Source: Planctomycetes bacterium UBA7888
GTDB lineage: Bacteria > Planctomycetota > UBA1135
Assembly: GCA_002500505.1 (NCBI GenBank)
Contig: DLRM01000043.1
Coordinates: 22,558-86,557 of the forward strand
DNA length: 64,000 nt
Reading direction: 5' to 3'
In this document: piece after piece, positions 29,834 through 39,331 of the stretch
Layout: each line of letters opens with the position of its first letter
How positions within the stretch are numbered: the first letter of the stretch is position 1
Made by a program: the position numbers and the translations under genes
The notes under the pieces: model-generated
What the model was told of the DNA's origin: nothing
Database searches by the model: none
The model's input: the letters and a program-made list of their open reading frames with translations, nothing else

Positions 29834-32800
29834 GCTCCAAGGCTTTTTCCGGCGACTTATCCGGCGGCCTATCGCTGTCCTCATGTTGGTTCTAGCCCTC
29901 TTGGGCGCGAGTTGGATCGCCTCTTCTCGAATACCTATTGAGTTACTTCCCAAAGGTTTTGGGTCTTCCACAGTTTCTGTTTCTATACCTTGGACAGGGG
30001 CCAACCCAAGTGAAATCGAGCAGCGGGTCATCCGCCCCATGGAAGAAGAGTTCCGAAGCATCGTCGGACTCAAAGAAATGAATTCGGTAGCTTCCGAGGG
30101 TCGAGGAAATATAAACCTTTCCTTCGCAGGCGACGCAGATATGAACCAAGCCTATGCGGAAGTCGCAGACCGTATTGAGCGAGCTCGACCCAACCTTCCC
30201 CGTGAAGCCGACAGAGTTTCTGCCCGGCGCTGGTCGGGAGATTCTATGCCGGTGCTTTGGTGCGGAGTTATGTTCGCCCCAGAGGACAGGAGCGAAGTAC
30301 AAGGTATTGTCGCTGATGTCCTGATTCCGCGTCTTGAAGCTGAGGATGGTGTCGCCTCGATTCAAGTGAGAGGTCTTGAGCCTCGTTCCGTTCGAATTCT
30401 TGTGGACCAAGAACTTGCCGCAGCCAACCGAGTGGACATTGGCGCTCTCTATCAAAATCTCCAAGCAGACAATGTTTCATCCCCCATTGGTGACCTAGAC
30501 GAAGGGGGCTCCCGGCATATTATCCGTGTAGAAGGTCGATTCGATTCCTTAGAGGACATTGAAGAATTCCCCATTCGCAAAGGTCTAAAGATTAAGGACA
30601 TTGCCACGGTTGTTGCGGTTCGCAGCCTCCCCGAAGATTTGTTCAGGATTGATGGGCAGTACTCCTTTGGCATGTCTATCACCAAAGAAACTTCAGCAAA
30701 TACTTTTGAAGTTTGTCAGCGAATCTCTCGAGTCCTTGAGGTAGATTTTCCCGAGGATCCTGTCCTTAGAAAGATGGAATACAACATCTTCTGGTCAGAG
30801 GGTGAGTCCATTGCCTCTTCATTAAGAGAACTGGTTAAAAACTCCATGTACGGTGGCCTCATCGCCTGCATCGTATTGTTCTTATTTATGAGAAGAGTTG
30901 GCTACACCCTTTTGGTTGCCTGCTCCATTCCCTTTTCGGTCCTCACAACCTTGGCCTGGCTTTACTTCGCCGGAGATAGTTTCAACATGCTGTCCATGAT
31001 GGGAATCACCATTTCTATCGGAATGTTGGTGGACAATGCAGTCGTGATTGTTGAGAGCATTATTCAGCGACGGGAAAGAGGCGAATCCGTTGATGACGCT
31101 TGTACGAACGGCCCTTCGGAAATGGCCCTCGCCGTCACCACTGCCACGCTGACCACTGTCGTTGTCTTCTTGCCACTTATTTTCATGGCTGATGACCGCA
31201 TGGCAAAAACCTTTACGCATGCCATTGGAATCCCCCTCTGTGTGGCTTTGATGTCGGCCTTGGTTCTGGCGGAGCTGATTGTTCCTCCTGCATGTCGCTT
31301 GCTTTCTCGTGGCCATCCACGCCGAAAAACCAAAGCATTCTCGGAAAAGGGAAATCAAGAAATCCATGAGCGCGGAATGCGATCCTGGATGCCGCGCCTT
31401 GTGAGTTGGTCCCTCCAAAATCGACTCAAAGCGATAAGTCTCGCTCTTCTGTTCCTAGCTTCTGGCCCCTTTGCAAGCTCCGGCAGCGCCTTCCAAGATG
31501 GGATGTCGATTGGCGGTGGCCAAATCTCTTATTCCTTCAAATTTGCTTCCAACACCTCACTTCAAGAAGCTGAAGATGCCGTTGTTCTTCTGGAAGAAAC
31601 ACTGAACGGACCCCTCAACGAGGAGATTGGCTCACCCACAATTGGAATCGACTTCAACAAGAGAGGTGGGACAATCAATATCTGGCATGAGAGTGAACCG
31701 TCGGTCGAACTAAAAGAGCACCTTCAAAAACGCCTCAAAGAAGACTTGCCCAAACACCCAGCCTATGAATTGAAAATTGAGGATCGATTTGACCGGAATT
31801 CACAAAGGGACAAGTGGACTCGAATTGCAATTGCGGGCCCCGATTCCACGCTCATCGCAGACTTAGGTGAGCAAGTCCGCGAAGCTGCGCGCCAAAGCAG
31901 TGATTGGGAAGCCGTCCAGGAAGACACGCAGGCTGCTCGTGAGGTCTTGGTTCGCTTGGATCGAGATCGCCTTCAGAAGATGGGGAGCTCCAGCCGGGCA
32001 GTCTTAGGGAGCATTGAATATGGCTTGCGTGGTCTCATGGTCTCTCGCTTTCAAACGGATCGCGGTGAAGTCCCAATCATTCTGGAATTCGACCGGCCCC
32101 AAAACCCAGATCGCGAGGTTCTTCGAGAGATGACTGTCGCTGGTTGGGATCAAGGGACTCCCACTCCTCTATCCGTTTTCGCAGAATTCGAATATCGCCG
32201 CACTCCTGCCAGTATTTTCCGAAGAGATGGTCGAACCATGGCGGTCGTTGGCCTCAAGCATTCCGGCTCGGATATACGGAAAGCGGCCAACGACACTAAA
32301 AAGCTCATGTCTGGAATTGAAATGCCAGAAGGCTTTGCGTGGGAACAAGCTGGGGGCTGGAACTCTTTCCAACAAGACATGGGCGAGCTCATGAGCGCCT
32401 TCGCTCTTGCCATTGCCTTGGTGTTCTTATTAATGGGACTCCTTTTTGAGTCCTTGGCCCTCCCTTTCTCTGTTTTGGCCACTATCGCCTTTGCTGTTGT
32501 AGGAGCGAACTGGTCATTTAAGCTCACAGGCACACCCCGCGATTTACTAGCCATGATTGGCATGATTGTTTTGGCCGGAGTTGTGGTGAATAACGGGATT
32601 GTTCTTGTGGACCGCATTATCCGTCTTGAGAAGCAAGGCCTTGCTCGCGCACATGCCGTCGTACGCGGGGTTCAGGATCGCTTGCGACCTGTTCTCATGA
32701 CTGCCCTCACTACTATCGCTGGCCTTCTTCCCCTCGCCCTCTCCAAACCGGATGGCTCCGGGATTTCTTTCCAAAGCTTGGCTGTCGGGGTTGCTGGAGG

Positions 32801-32915
32801 GCTTACCTTCACCACCTTCTTTACGCTCTGGACAGTTCCTCTCCTCTATACCATCTTGCAAGATTTCGGCGCCATGTTGAGAAGAGAAGTCTTTGACCGA
32901 CTTTTCTCCCGCTAA
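29826..32915 (+). CDS. Second RND efflux pump (AcrB/HAE1-like)
   Basis: This 1029-residue pump starts at 29826, overlapping the previous RND gene by 8 bases; the longer frame from 29799 is less likely. The TM4 motif is GMLVDNAVVIVES, and the C-terminal signature is MIVLAGVVVNNGIVLVDR. Its length is normal for the family. Sharing one adaptor gene with the previous pump suggests either a heteromeric pump, as in MdtBC, or two pumps using one adaptor. The two proteins are clearly diverged from each other. Confidence 0.92.
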   Translation: MPELQGFFRRLIRRPIAVLMLVLALLGASWIASSRIPIELLPKGFGSSTVSVSIPWTGANPSEIEQRVIRPMEEEFRSIVGLKEMNSVASEGRGNINLSFAGDADMNQAYAEVADRIERARPNLPREADRVSARRWSGDSMPVLWCGVMFAPEDRSEVQGIVADVLIPRLEAEDGVASIQVRGLEPRSVRILVDQELAAANRVDIGALYQNLQADNVSSPIGDLDEGGSRHIIRVEGRFDSLEDIEEFPIRKGLKIKDIATVVAVRSLPEDLFRIDGQYSFGMSITKETSANTFEVCQRISRVLEVDFPEDPVLRKMEYNIFWSEGESIASSLRELVKNSMYGGLIACIVLFLFMRRVGYTLLVACSIPFSVLTTLAWLYFAGDSFNMLSMMGITISIGMLVDNAVVIVESIIQRRERGESVDDACTNGPSEMALAVTTATLTTVVVFLPLIFMADDRMAKTFTHAIGIPLCVALMSALVLAELIVPPACRLLSRGHPRRKTKAFSEKGNQEIHERGMRSWMPRLVSWSLQNRLKAISLALLFLASGPFASSGSAFQDGMSIGGGQISYSFKFASNTSLQEAEDAVVLLEETLNGPLNEEIGSPTIGIDFNKRGGTINIWHESEPSVELKEHLQKRLKEDLPKHPAYELKIEDRFDRNSQRDKWTRIAIAGPDSTLIADLGEQVREAARQSSDWEAVQEDTQAAREVLVRLDRDRLQKMGSSSRAVLGSIEYGLRGLMVSRFQTDRGEVPIILEFDRPQNPDREVLREMTVAGWDQGTPTPLSVFAEFEYRRTPASIFRRDGRTMAVVGLKHSGSDIRKAANDTKKLMSGIEMPEGFAWEQAGGWNSFQQDMGELMSAFALAIALVFLLMGLLFESLALPFSVLATIAFAVVGANWSFKLTGTPRDLLAMIGMIVLAGVVVNNGIVLVDRIIRLEKQGLARAHAVVRGVQDRLRPVLMTALTTIAGLLPLALSKPDGSGISFQSLAVGVAGGLTFTTFFTLWTVPLLYTILQDFGAMLRREVFDRLFSR

Positions 32916-32968
32916 GTCTTGCTAAAACAGCCGGAACAAGGGAAAATCCACGCTTCCTACGGCCAGTC

Positions 32969-33496
32969 ATGACCCAGCTCCTTGAAGGCAATTGCTCCGC
33001 TTCCTCCCACCGCTTTGCGGTGGTTGTTGCTGACTTCAATTCCGACATCACTGGAGCACTTCTTGAAGGTTCTCTGCACACCTTTCGAACTTTTGGTCTC
33101 TCTGAAGATGCCATTACCGTAGTGCGTGTTCCGGGCGCCTTTGAAATTCCTCTCGCCTGCGACCGCCTTGCTTCCTCCGGAAATTATGCTGGCGTCATTG
33201 CGCTTGGGGCAGTCATTCGCGGGGATACTCCCCATTTTGATTATGTGGCTGGTGAATGCGCCCGAGGCGTAATGGATTGCATGATGCGTCATTCCATCCC
33301 GGTTGTTTTTGGAGTTTTGACTACCGACACCTTGCTTCAAGCCAAACTCCGATCCAGCCTTGAGGTTCTCGCCGCCCCTCTCCAACCCGGCGACCAAGCG
33401 AAGGGAAGAGTTGAAAAAACAACTTCTGAGTCCAACAAAGGCGCAGAAGTCACCGAGGTCGTCCTTCAAATGAGCAATTTGCTCGAACAACTTTAA
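32969..33496 (+). CDS. ribH: 6,7-dimethyl-8-ribityllumazine synthase with a small insertion
   Basis: This 175-residue protein catalyses the penultimate riboflavin step. Motifs are FNSDIT (residues ~23-28), PGAFEIPL (~54), GAVIRGDTPHFDYVA (~78-92, His catalytic) and GVLTTDT (~114). Between LTTDTLLQA and NKGAE there are about 21 residues more than in typical RibH, so the helix carrying the phosphate-binding Arg and Lys is displaced or extended. The gene ends in a TAATG overlap with nusB, a common ribH-nusB arrangement. Confidence 0.92.
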   Translation: MTQLLEGNCSASSHRFAVVVADFNSDITGALLEGSLHTFRTFGLSEDAITVVRVPGAFEIPLACDRLASSGNYAGVIALGAVIRGDTPHFDYVAGECARGVMDCMMRHSIPVVFGVLTTDTLLQAKLRSSLEVLAAPLQPGDQAKGRVEKTTSESNKGAEVTEVVLQMSNLLEQL

Positions 33497-34095
33497 TGTC
33501 CGCCACCGTCCGCCGCCGCACTCGAGCTCGAGAACTTGCCCTTCAGTTCCTTTACACCTTGGAACTTCGGGGATTGGAGGCCATGGAAGAGTGGAAGCCC
33601 TTCATTCAGCATCACACCTACCGAAATCCGGACAAGAAGGGCCGCACGGAAATCGCAGAATACTCCAAGGCCCTCATCGAAGGAGTCCAAGAACACCTTC
33701 ACGAATTGAATACTTGGATTGAACGCATTGCCTCCAATTGGCGCCTGGAACGCATTGCCCATGTGGACCGAAACATTCTTCGGATTGCGATTTTTGAGTT
33801 ACTTTTTATCCCAGATGTCCCCTTCAAGGTGGTTATCAACGAGGCCATTGATGTCGCCAAGAGATATTCCACCGCTCAAAGTGGCTCTTTTGTGAATGGA
33901 ATCTTAGACCGAGCACGTCTCATAATGCACGAGCAAAGAGAACAGGGTGTGGAACATCCTGAACCTCCGATGAAGGAACCTAGTCTTGAACTCCCAGAGA
34001 CGAGAGATGAAAAATCTTCCATGATGCCCCCTCCAAGCCCGCCAACGCCTCAACCCCGTGCGCGCCTTCCTAAAACGGCCCCGGAGGAGAACTAG
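33496..34095 (+). CDS. nusB: Transcription antitermination factor NusB
   Basis: This 199-residue all-helical RNA-binding protein works with NusE at boxA in rRNA antitermination. The N-terminus (RRRTRARELALQFLYTLE) and the segment NWRLERIAHVDRNILRIA, followed by VPFKVVINEAIDVAKRY, are diagnostic. The last ~50 residues are a Pro/Glu-rich tail not found in the usual 140-residue protein. It follows ribH with a one-base overlap. Confidence 0.94.
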   Translation: MSATVRRRTRARELALQFLYTLELRGLEAMEEWKPFIQHHTYRNPDKKGRTEIAEYSKALIEGVQEHLHELNTWIERIASNWRLERIAHVDRNILRIAIFELLFIPDVPFKVVINEAIDVAKRYSTAQSGSFVNGILDRARLIMHEQREQGVEHPEPPMKEPSLELPETRDEKSSMMPPPSPPTPQPRARLPKTAPEEN

Positions 34096-34098
34096 TCC

Positions 34099-35016
34099 TT
34101 GGTCTTAGCTTCCTTCAAACGGGGGCTCGCCCGAACGAGGAATCGCATCTCCCATGCCTTACGTCAGCTTGGCGGAGACACCAGTACGGAAGTCACGCTT
34201 GAGACCTTAGAGGAACTTCTCTACACCGCCGATGTTGGCCCCATGGCAGAAGTCTTATTGGAAGAGGCGGCCTCCAAACTAAAATCCGGTGAACTCGCAA
34301 GCCCTTCGGATATCCCATCTTGGCTCCATGGGCGACTCAGCGAGCTCCTTCATTCCTCCCCTCAACAACCCCTTCAATTTGCTGAGGATGGCCCAACGGT
34401 ATTCCTTGTTGTGGGCGTGAATGGTTCTGGAAAGACCACAAGCGTTGCCAAGTTAGTTCAGTGGCTACAAGAACAAGGGAAGCGCCCCCTTTTGGCCGCA
34501 GCAGACACTTTCAGAGCTGCAGCCGTGGAACAACTTTGTATCTGGGGCGATCGACTTGGAGTGGAGTGTGTTCGAGGTTCGGAAACTGCAGACCCGGCTT
34601 CTGTTGCCCATGATGCATGCGCCCAACTTCTTTCGAGCGATGCCGATGTCTTGGTCATAGACACAGCGGGTCGCCTACACACTCAAAAGAACCTAATGAG
34701 CGAATTGTCCAAAATCGCCAGAGTGGTGGAACGGCAAATCCCAAGTGCCCCTCATGAAACCCTCTTGGTGATGGATGCCACCACGGGTCAAAATGCGATT
34801 CAACAAGCGCGACGCTTTGGTGAGTCGGCGCCTTTGAGCGGCGTCATCCTCTCCAAGCTCGATGGAACTGCAAAAGGTGGAGCCGTACTTGGCATCGCTT
34901 CCGAACTAGGAATCCCAGTCAAATTCATCGGAGTCGGGGAACAAGTCAATGACTTTGCAGTCTTTGAAGCCAGTGAATTTCTAGAGGCCCTTCTCGAGCC
35001 TCAACACGCTGAATGA
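34099..35016 (+). CDS. ftsY: Signal recognition particle receptor FtsY
   Basis: This 305-residue SRP GTPase targets membrane proteins to the translocon. The start is TTG at 34099 with GGAGGAG about 10 bases upstream inside nusB. The N domain spans residues ~1-95. The G domain has G1 GVNGSGKTTSVAKL (~108-121), DTFRAAAVEQL (~140), DTAGRLHTQ (~190) and G4 SKLDGTAKGG (~252). It lacks the acidic A domain of E. coli FtsY. The downstream gene overlaps its stop (ATGA). Confidence 0.95.
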   Translation: MVLASFKRGLARTRNRISHALRQLGGDTSTEVTLETLEELLYTADVGPMAEVLLEEAASKLKSGELASPSDIPSWLHGRLSELLHSSPQQPLQFAEDGPTVFLVVGVNGSGKTTSVAKLVQWLQEQGKRPLLAAADTFRAAAVEQLCIWGDRLGVECVRGSETADPASVAHDACAQLLSSDADVLVIDTAGRLHTQKNLMSELSKIARVVERQIPSAPHETLLVMDATTGQNAIQQARRFGESAPLSGVILSKLDGTAKGGAVLGIASELGIPVKFIGVGEQVNDFAVFEASEFLEALLEPQHAE

Positions 35017-36902
35017 GTTGGTTCTTTGCGGCAGCGGTTCTCCTACCCGTTTGGGTTTGGTCACCCACGCTCTTGGACGATGCCCGATTGGACGGCGCCC
35101 TTCTTTCCCTCTTAACTCTTTTTGCATTTCTTAAATTCCGACCCGCTTCTATTCCCGGGACAAAAGCTTTTCTTCTCTTCCTGTGTTTGGGCTTGGCTCC
35201 CCTCTTCTTTACTCCACTCGAACTGCCGACTCTTGCCATTTGGGGTGGACTGGTGGATCGGGCTCCTCTCCTGAGCGCTTTTGTTCTCCTTGGCCTCGGA
35301 GTTCAACAGTCAAATGCCCTCAACCGAGCTTGGCCCTGGATTTTTGGCGGCATTTTTGCAGCTGCCGGCTATGGCCTCCTTCAACTCTTCGGCCTAGACC
35401 CTCTTCACTGGCGCCCCATGGAAGCCTCTGCCCCAACCGCTCCGCTTCCAGGGACAAACCATGCAGCGGAAGTTCTTGCACCGACTCTCTTGGCGGCAAT
35501 TGCCTTTGGATGGCCGCGCTCGCCGCGAATTCGCGCTGCAGTACTTTCTCCCGTTGCCTTCTTTTTAGGAAGTCTTCATGTTTTAGCGCCTTGGATTTCT
35601 ATTCCAATCGGTGCCTTGTTTTTGCGACCGTGGAAAAATTCAAAGGTCATCTTCCCCTTGTTGCTGGTTTTGGCCTCTATGGCTATAGGGAACTTTTGGG
35701 CAAAGCCTAAAGCTGAGGTGCAACCTCAAGAAGAAACAGCGCCCAGCCATGACTCCTTCGAAATCCGTTGGCTCACAGATCTTTCTGTTGCCCAGCATGC
35801 CTTCACCCACCCTCTTGGAATTGGATTAGGGCAATACGAGAAAAGCCATCCTCATTGGCAAAACCCAGACATCCTTCGGGTAGCAAGCCACAATTATTCA
35901 GACCCTGCAACACCGCGCGCCAAGGATCCTCACAACGAAGTCCTCTTGGTTTGGGTAGAAAGCGGCTGGCTGGGTCTTGCCTTTCTTTGCCTTTGCCTCT
36001 TCCAATTGCTTCGACGACCGGAGAGAAGCACGTGGCCGCTCGTCCCTTTGGTTGCTCTTGGTTTTCATGCGTGTGTGCGCTCCCCCTTCTCTGACAATGC
36101 CACCGCTTTGGCTCTCGGAGCTCTTTGGCTCGCGACTTCTGAAAAACAGCAGGCAACTACGACGCCAAAAACTCGAAATGACTGGTTTTCCTCCCTTCTC
36201 CCTTCTGCTTTTGCGCTACTCGCTGCAGTCGCAGCGATTCCTCAACTCATTGGTGAGGTTTCTCTTTCACGCGCCATTGCCGAGGGTGAAGTCAGTCAAA
36301 CAAAGCTCACTGCCGAAGAGAAACATTTGCGTCGCTCTCTTCGGTGGCGGCCATGGCACGCGGTTTCTTGGGACTTAGAAGCATCGCGTCTCAGTCGCAC
36401 AGGCGGAAAACCCAACGAGGTTCGCACAGCGCTACGCCAGGCTATTCAGCAAGACCCGGCCGACCTCTTTGCTCTTACGAGTTTGCTCAAACTCGAAATG
36501 CTTTCTGGCTCCCCTCTCCTGGCCCATGACATTCTCTTACAGGCGGAGTCCTTTGCCGCCCAACACCCCTCTATTCGTGAGGCGCGCACTTTATGGCTCG
36601 AGGAAATGGGCGCCAATCAGAACCACGAAGCCACGCTTATTCTCATGGAGAACCAAGCCAAGGCTCGGGCTCATTTCTTAATGGGACACGCCTTCCTTGC
36701 CCTTGCAGCCGCTCGCAGGGACGACTATCAAAGCTGCAAAGAAGAACTCATTCAAACAGGATTCTACGCGGGAGAAAACCGCCCCCTATTTGAACGGATG
36801 GCGCGAAAACCGGAACCCGATGAGCTTTCGGTGCGGGAGCTACTCCTTCGCACGCTTGCCGATTCCGAGCCTTACTTAGGCCCCGGACCCGAGAAAGATT
36901 AA
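35013..36902 (+). CDS. O-antigen-ligase-like membrane protein with C-terminal TPR region
   Basis: This 629-residue protein has a first half (~1-385) with about ten hydrophobic segments and the Wzy_C/ligase-type motif KDPHNEVLLVWVESGWLGL near residues 305-323. Residues ~430-600 are helical with TPR-like repeats (for example RTALRQAIQQDPADLFALTS). The combination matches O-antigen ligase or polymerase families that act on lipid-linked glycans at the periplasmic face, but the substrate cannot be named. It is coupled to ftsY by an ATGA overlap and its stop overlaps the stop of the opposite gene. Confidence 0.7.
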   Translation: MSWFFAAAVLLPVWVWSPTLLDDARLDGALLSLLTLFAFLKFRPASIPGTKAFLLFLCLGLAPLFFTPLELPTLAIWGGLVDRAPLLSAFVLLGLGVQQSNALNRAWPWIFGGIFAAAGYGLLQLFGLDPLHWRPMEASAPTAPLPGTNHAAEVLAPTLLAAIAFGWPRSPRIRAAVLSPVAFFLGSLHVLAPWISIPIGALFLRPWKNSKVIFPLLLVLASMAIGNFWAKPKAEVQPQEETAPSHDSFEIRWLTDLSVAQHAFTHPLGIGLGQYEKSHPHWQNPDILRVASHNYSDPATPRAKDPHNEVLLVWVESGWLGLAFLCLCLFQLLRRPERSTWPLVPLVALGFHACVRSPFSDNATALALGALWLATSEKQQATTTPKTRNDWFSSLLPSAFALLAAVAAIPQLIGEVSLSRAIAEGEVSQTKLTAEEKHLRRSLRWRPWHAVSWDLEASRLSRTGGKPNEVRTALRQAIQQDPADLFALTSLLKLEMLSGSPLLAHDILLQAESFAAQHPSIREARTLWLEEMGANQNHEATLILMENQAKARAHFLMGHAFLALAAARRDDYQSCKEELIQTGFYAGENRPLFERMARKPEPDELSVRELLLRTLADSEPYLGPGPEKD

Positions 36903-38629
36903 TTCTCGTTACTTACTTTTTCAATTTTGTAGGCACGAGCCAGTCCTTCATAGGAAAGGCCTTCGTCCCAGAACCGACGCAAAGCTTCCTGGCGAGCCGT
37001 CCGACGAGCATAATCTAATTCGCCAGGCCACATTTTTTCGCGATTGGCATCGCGCTGGCCCAAGAGTTGGACAACCACATAGGCTCCCTCACGAGCATTT
37101 TCGATGGGTTCCAAGACTTCACCGTCGAGTAGCTCTTCTGCTTTTGCGCCAACCATGTTGCGGATCCAGGGACGAACTTTCTCATCGGCTTCCCAATGGG
37201 GGTCGGTAACCATCCGCATACGGCGACAAATCCAATCTTGAACTCGAATGACGCGCCCAGACACGGCAACAGCTGAAGCAAACTCTTCAGACGTTTGAGT
37301 GGCAGGGTCCCCTTCGAGGGCCCCTTCTGCAAGAGGAATAGCCGCAACAAAAGCTTCTGCAGCTTCGCGGGCAAGACGAGCTTGCTCCTTTTCACGCCAG
37401 AAATCCACGACAGACTCACGCACTTCAGCCAACTCAGGCATGGCGCGTGCGTTTTGTTCGGTGGGTCTAGCGAGCACCGCAGTGTTTTCCTTAAGAATCG
37501 GCTCACCTAGCCATTTGTTAAGTTCCGCAAAGGCTATTTCGCGAAGAGTCGAGGAGCCCACTCGCTCGAGCTCAGGCAACTCAGAGGAAGGGACGGCCTC
37601 TTCAAAGCGAACAAGCTCAACGCCTTTCTCAGCGGCAAAAGCAGAAAGGTCTTCAACATCTGTAACCAAGCTTCGAAGCTCCAATGCCGCACGGTTTAAA
37701 ATATAATCTTGAGCGAGGCGCTCACCCAATTCATCTCGAGTCAAACTAGGCTCCGTTTCCTTTTTCGGGTCGGCATCATCACGAGGGTAAAGACTGAAAC
37801 GACGGAAATCGAAAAAGGCCTGAAGAGCCTCTTCGGAAGGTTCTTCCGAAGGCGCCCAAGCCTGAACCAGCTCGGTCCCCAAGGCGTCTTGTGTCAAGAC
37901 TAGTGCTTCAAAGGCAACACTTTCTTCGTTTTCCAATTGGGAACGCTGTTGATAATCCAAATCGTTCTCGTAGAAAGTCGCGAGGATGTCATCCTCAGGA
38001 TTCAATTCGGCGGCTTCCTTCTCAAACTCGTTTGCCGAAAAATTCACCCATTGGTACCGAATCTCGGAAAAATCTTTCGCCCATTGGTCAAAAGTTTCTT
38101 CTGGTCCTGGATTCACGCCAGAAGCAAGCAATTCACCAAGAAGCTGCACCCGCAGGAATTCACGCAAAATAGACTCGTATTCCAAACCTGAACGAAAACC
38201 ATAGCCACGCCAAATGTCTGAATACTTCGCTTGCCGCCACTGCTGCATCTGCATTGAAATCCTTTCGCGAATATGAGAGTCGTCAACCACGATTTCCAAC
38301 TCATCCGCAAGTTTTCTTTTCGCAGCCATTGCGAGAATTTGCTCTTCATTGCTGGAAGATGGGCCACTAAAAATACGGCTAAACTGGTACAAGTAGCTGC
38401 TCGCGACGCGGTACTCCTCGAGGGTGATAACAGCTGGACCGCCAGGAAGTTCCATCCGTGCCATTTCCGGGGGCCCGCCATTCATCATGTTGCGGAACAC
38501 CGTGGTCATGGGTTGAGAAATTGAAAAAATGAGCAGGCAGAAAATGGCCAAACCCAAAAGCACCCACTTATTCTTGGGGGCTTCCGGCTCTTGAGTCGAA
38601 GGTGAAGTATCCTTATTGGGGGTATTCAT
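36899..38629 (-). CDS. SurA/PpiD-like membrane-anchored periplasmic chaperone
   Basis: This is a 576-residue protein; the start at 38629 gives a short charged cytoplasmic tail, then one membrane segment (residues ~22-40, VLLGLAIFCLLIFSIS), then a large periplasmic helical region like SurA_N/PpiD. The middle part (EEPSEEALQAFFDFRRFSL) resembles the helical linkers of such proteins. I cannot point to a complete parvulin active site, so isomerase activity is doubtful. It lies 57 bases after scpB at the end of the pseudopilin gene chain. Confidence 0.6.
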   Translation of the reverse strand: MNTPNKDTSPSTQEPEAPKNKWVLLGLAIFCLLIFSISQPMTTVFRNMMNGGPPEMARMELPGGPAVITLEEYRVASSYLYQFSRIFSGPSSSNEEQILAMAAKRKLADELEIVVDDSHIRERISMQMQQWRQAKYSDIWRGYGFRSGLEYESILREFLRVQLLGELLASGVNPGPEETFDQWAKDFSEIRYQWVNFSANEFEKEAAELNPEDDILATFYENDLDYQQRSQLENEESVAFEALVLTQDALGTELVQAWAPSEEPSEEALQAFFDFRRFSLYPRDDADPKKETEPSLTRDELGERLAQDYILNRAALELRSLVTDVEDLSAFAAEKGVELVRFEEAVPSSELPELERVGSSTLREIAFAELNKWLGEPILKENTAVLARPTEQNARAMPELAEVRESVVDFWREKEQARLAREAAEAFVAAIPLAEGALEGDPATQTSEEFASAVAVSGRVIRVQDWICRRMRMVTDPHWEADEKVRPWIRNMVGAKAEELLDGEVLEPIENAREGAYVVVQLLGQRDANREKMWPGELDYARRTARQEALRRFWDEGLSYEGLARAYKIEKVSNEN

Positions 38630-38686
38630 GGGTGGTAGGACCGAACGGTCAGGCCGCAAAGTGTACCCTCACGGCTAAGATTTGAG

Positions 38687-39331
38687 CTATTCCACTTCGT
38701 GCTCAGTCTCTGCGGGGGAATCCACTTCGGGCTGGGAAGGAGGCTCCTCTACTGGCAAGGCCAAACGACCAGCCTCAGGCAATTCAGATAGATTTCGGAG
38801 GCCGAACTTGTCCAAAAACTCACGAGTTGTTCCATAAAGGAAGGGACGACCTGGAAGCTCCGCGCGACCAAGAATCCGAATCAGTTTCAAATCCAAAAGA
38901 TGGCGAAGGTGAGGCCCACTTTTGACACCTCGAATCGCATCAATGTCAGCCTTCAAAACGGGCTGACGATAGGCAATCAAGGCAAGCACTTCTAATGCAG
39001 CCGGCCCCAAACGGTCGGATTGGGCACGCTTCCTCACCGGTTCTAAGGCCTCGGCAACCTCTTCGCATGTCAAAAGACGCCAAGCACGCCCAACCTGCTT
39101 CAGCACCAAAGGAAGTCTTCGTTCTTCCATCCAGGCTTCGAGAGCATCCAAAAACTGTCGTGGGCTGTGCAGCTCTTCAGCGGTATCGGCTTCAGATTCG
39201 CTCGACTGGGGAACCAGGATTTCCCGAATTCGATCCATGCCCACTGGGTCAGGAGAGGAGAAGAGAAGGGCGAAGAGAACCCGAAGTTGGTCTTCTTGGA
39301 TCTCGGGGGGGGTATTTTCAGAAGGGGACAA
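38687..39331 (-). CDS. scpB: Segregation and condensation protein B
   Basis: This 214-residue winged-helix kleisin-binding protein belongs to the SMC-ScpAB condensin. Diagnostic segments are LEVLALIAYRQPVLKADIDAIRGV (split by the helix turn, residues ~115-138) and FLYGTTREFLDKFGL near 170-184. The start is a TTG at 39331, 14 bases inside the upstream lipoprotein gene, so translation is coupled. The C-terminal ~30 residues are acidic and Pro-rich. No scpA or smc is in the window. Confidence 0.93.
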   Translation of the reverse strand: MSPSENTPPEIQEDQLRVLFALLFSSPDPVGMDRIREILVPQSSESEADTAEELHSPRQFLDALEAWMEERRLPLVLKQVGRAWRLLTCEEVAEALEPVRKRAQSDRLGPAALEVLALIAYRQPVLKADIDAIRGVKSGPHLRHLLDLKLIRILGRAELPGRPFLYGTTREFLDKFGLRNLSELPEAGRLALPVEEPPSQPEVDSPAETEHEVE

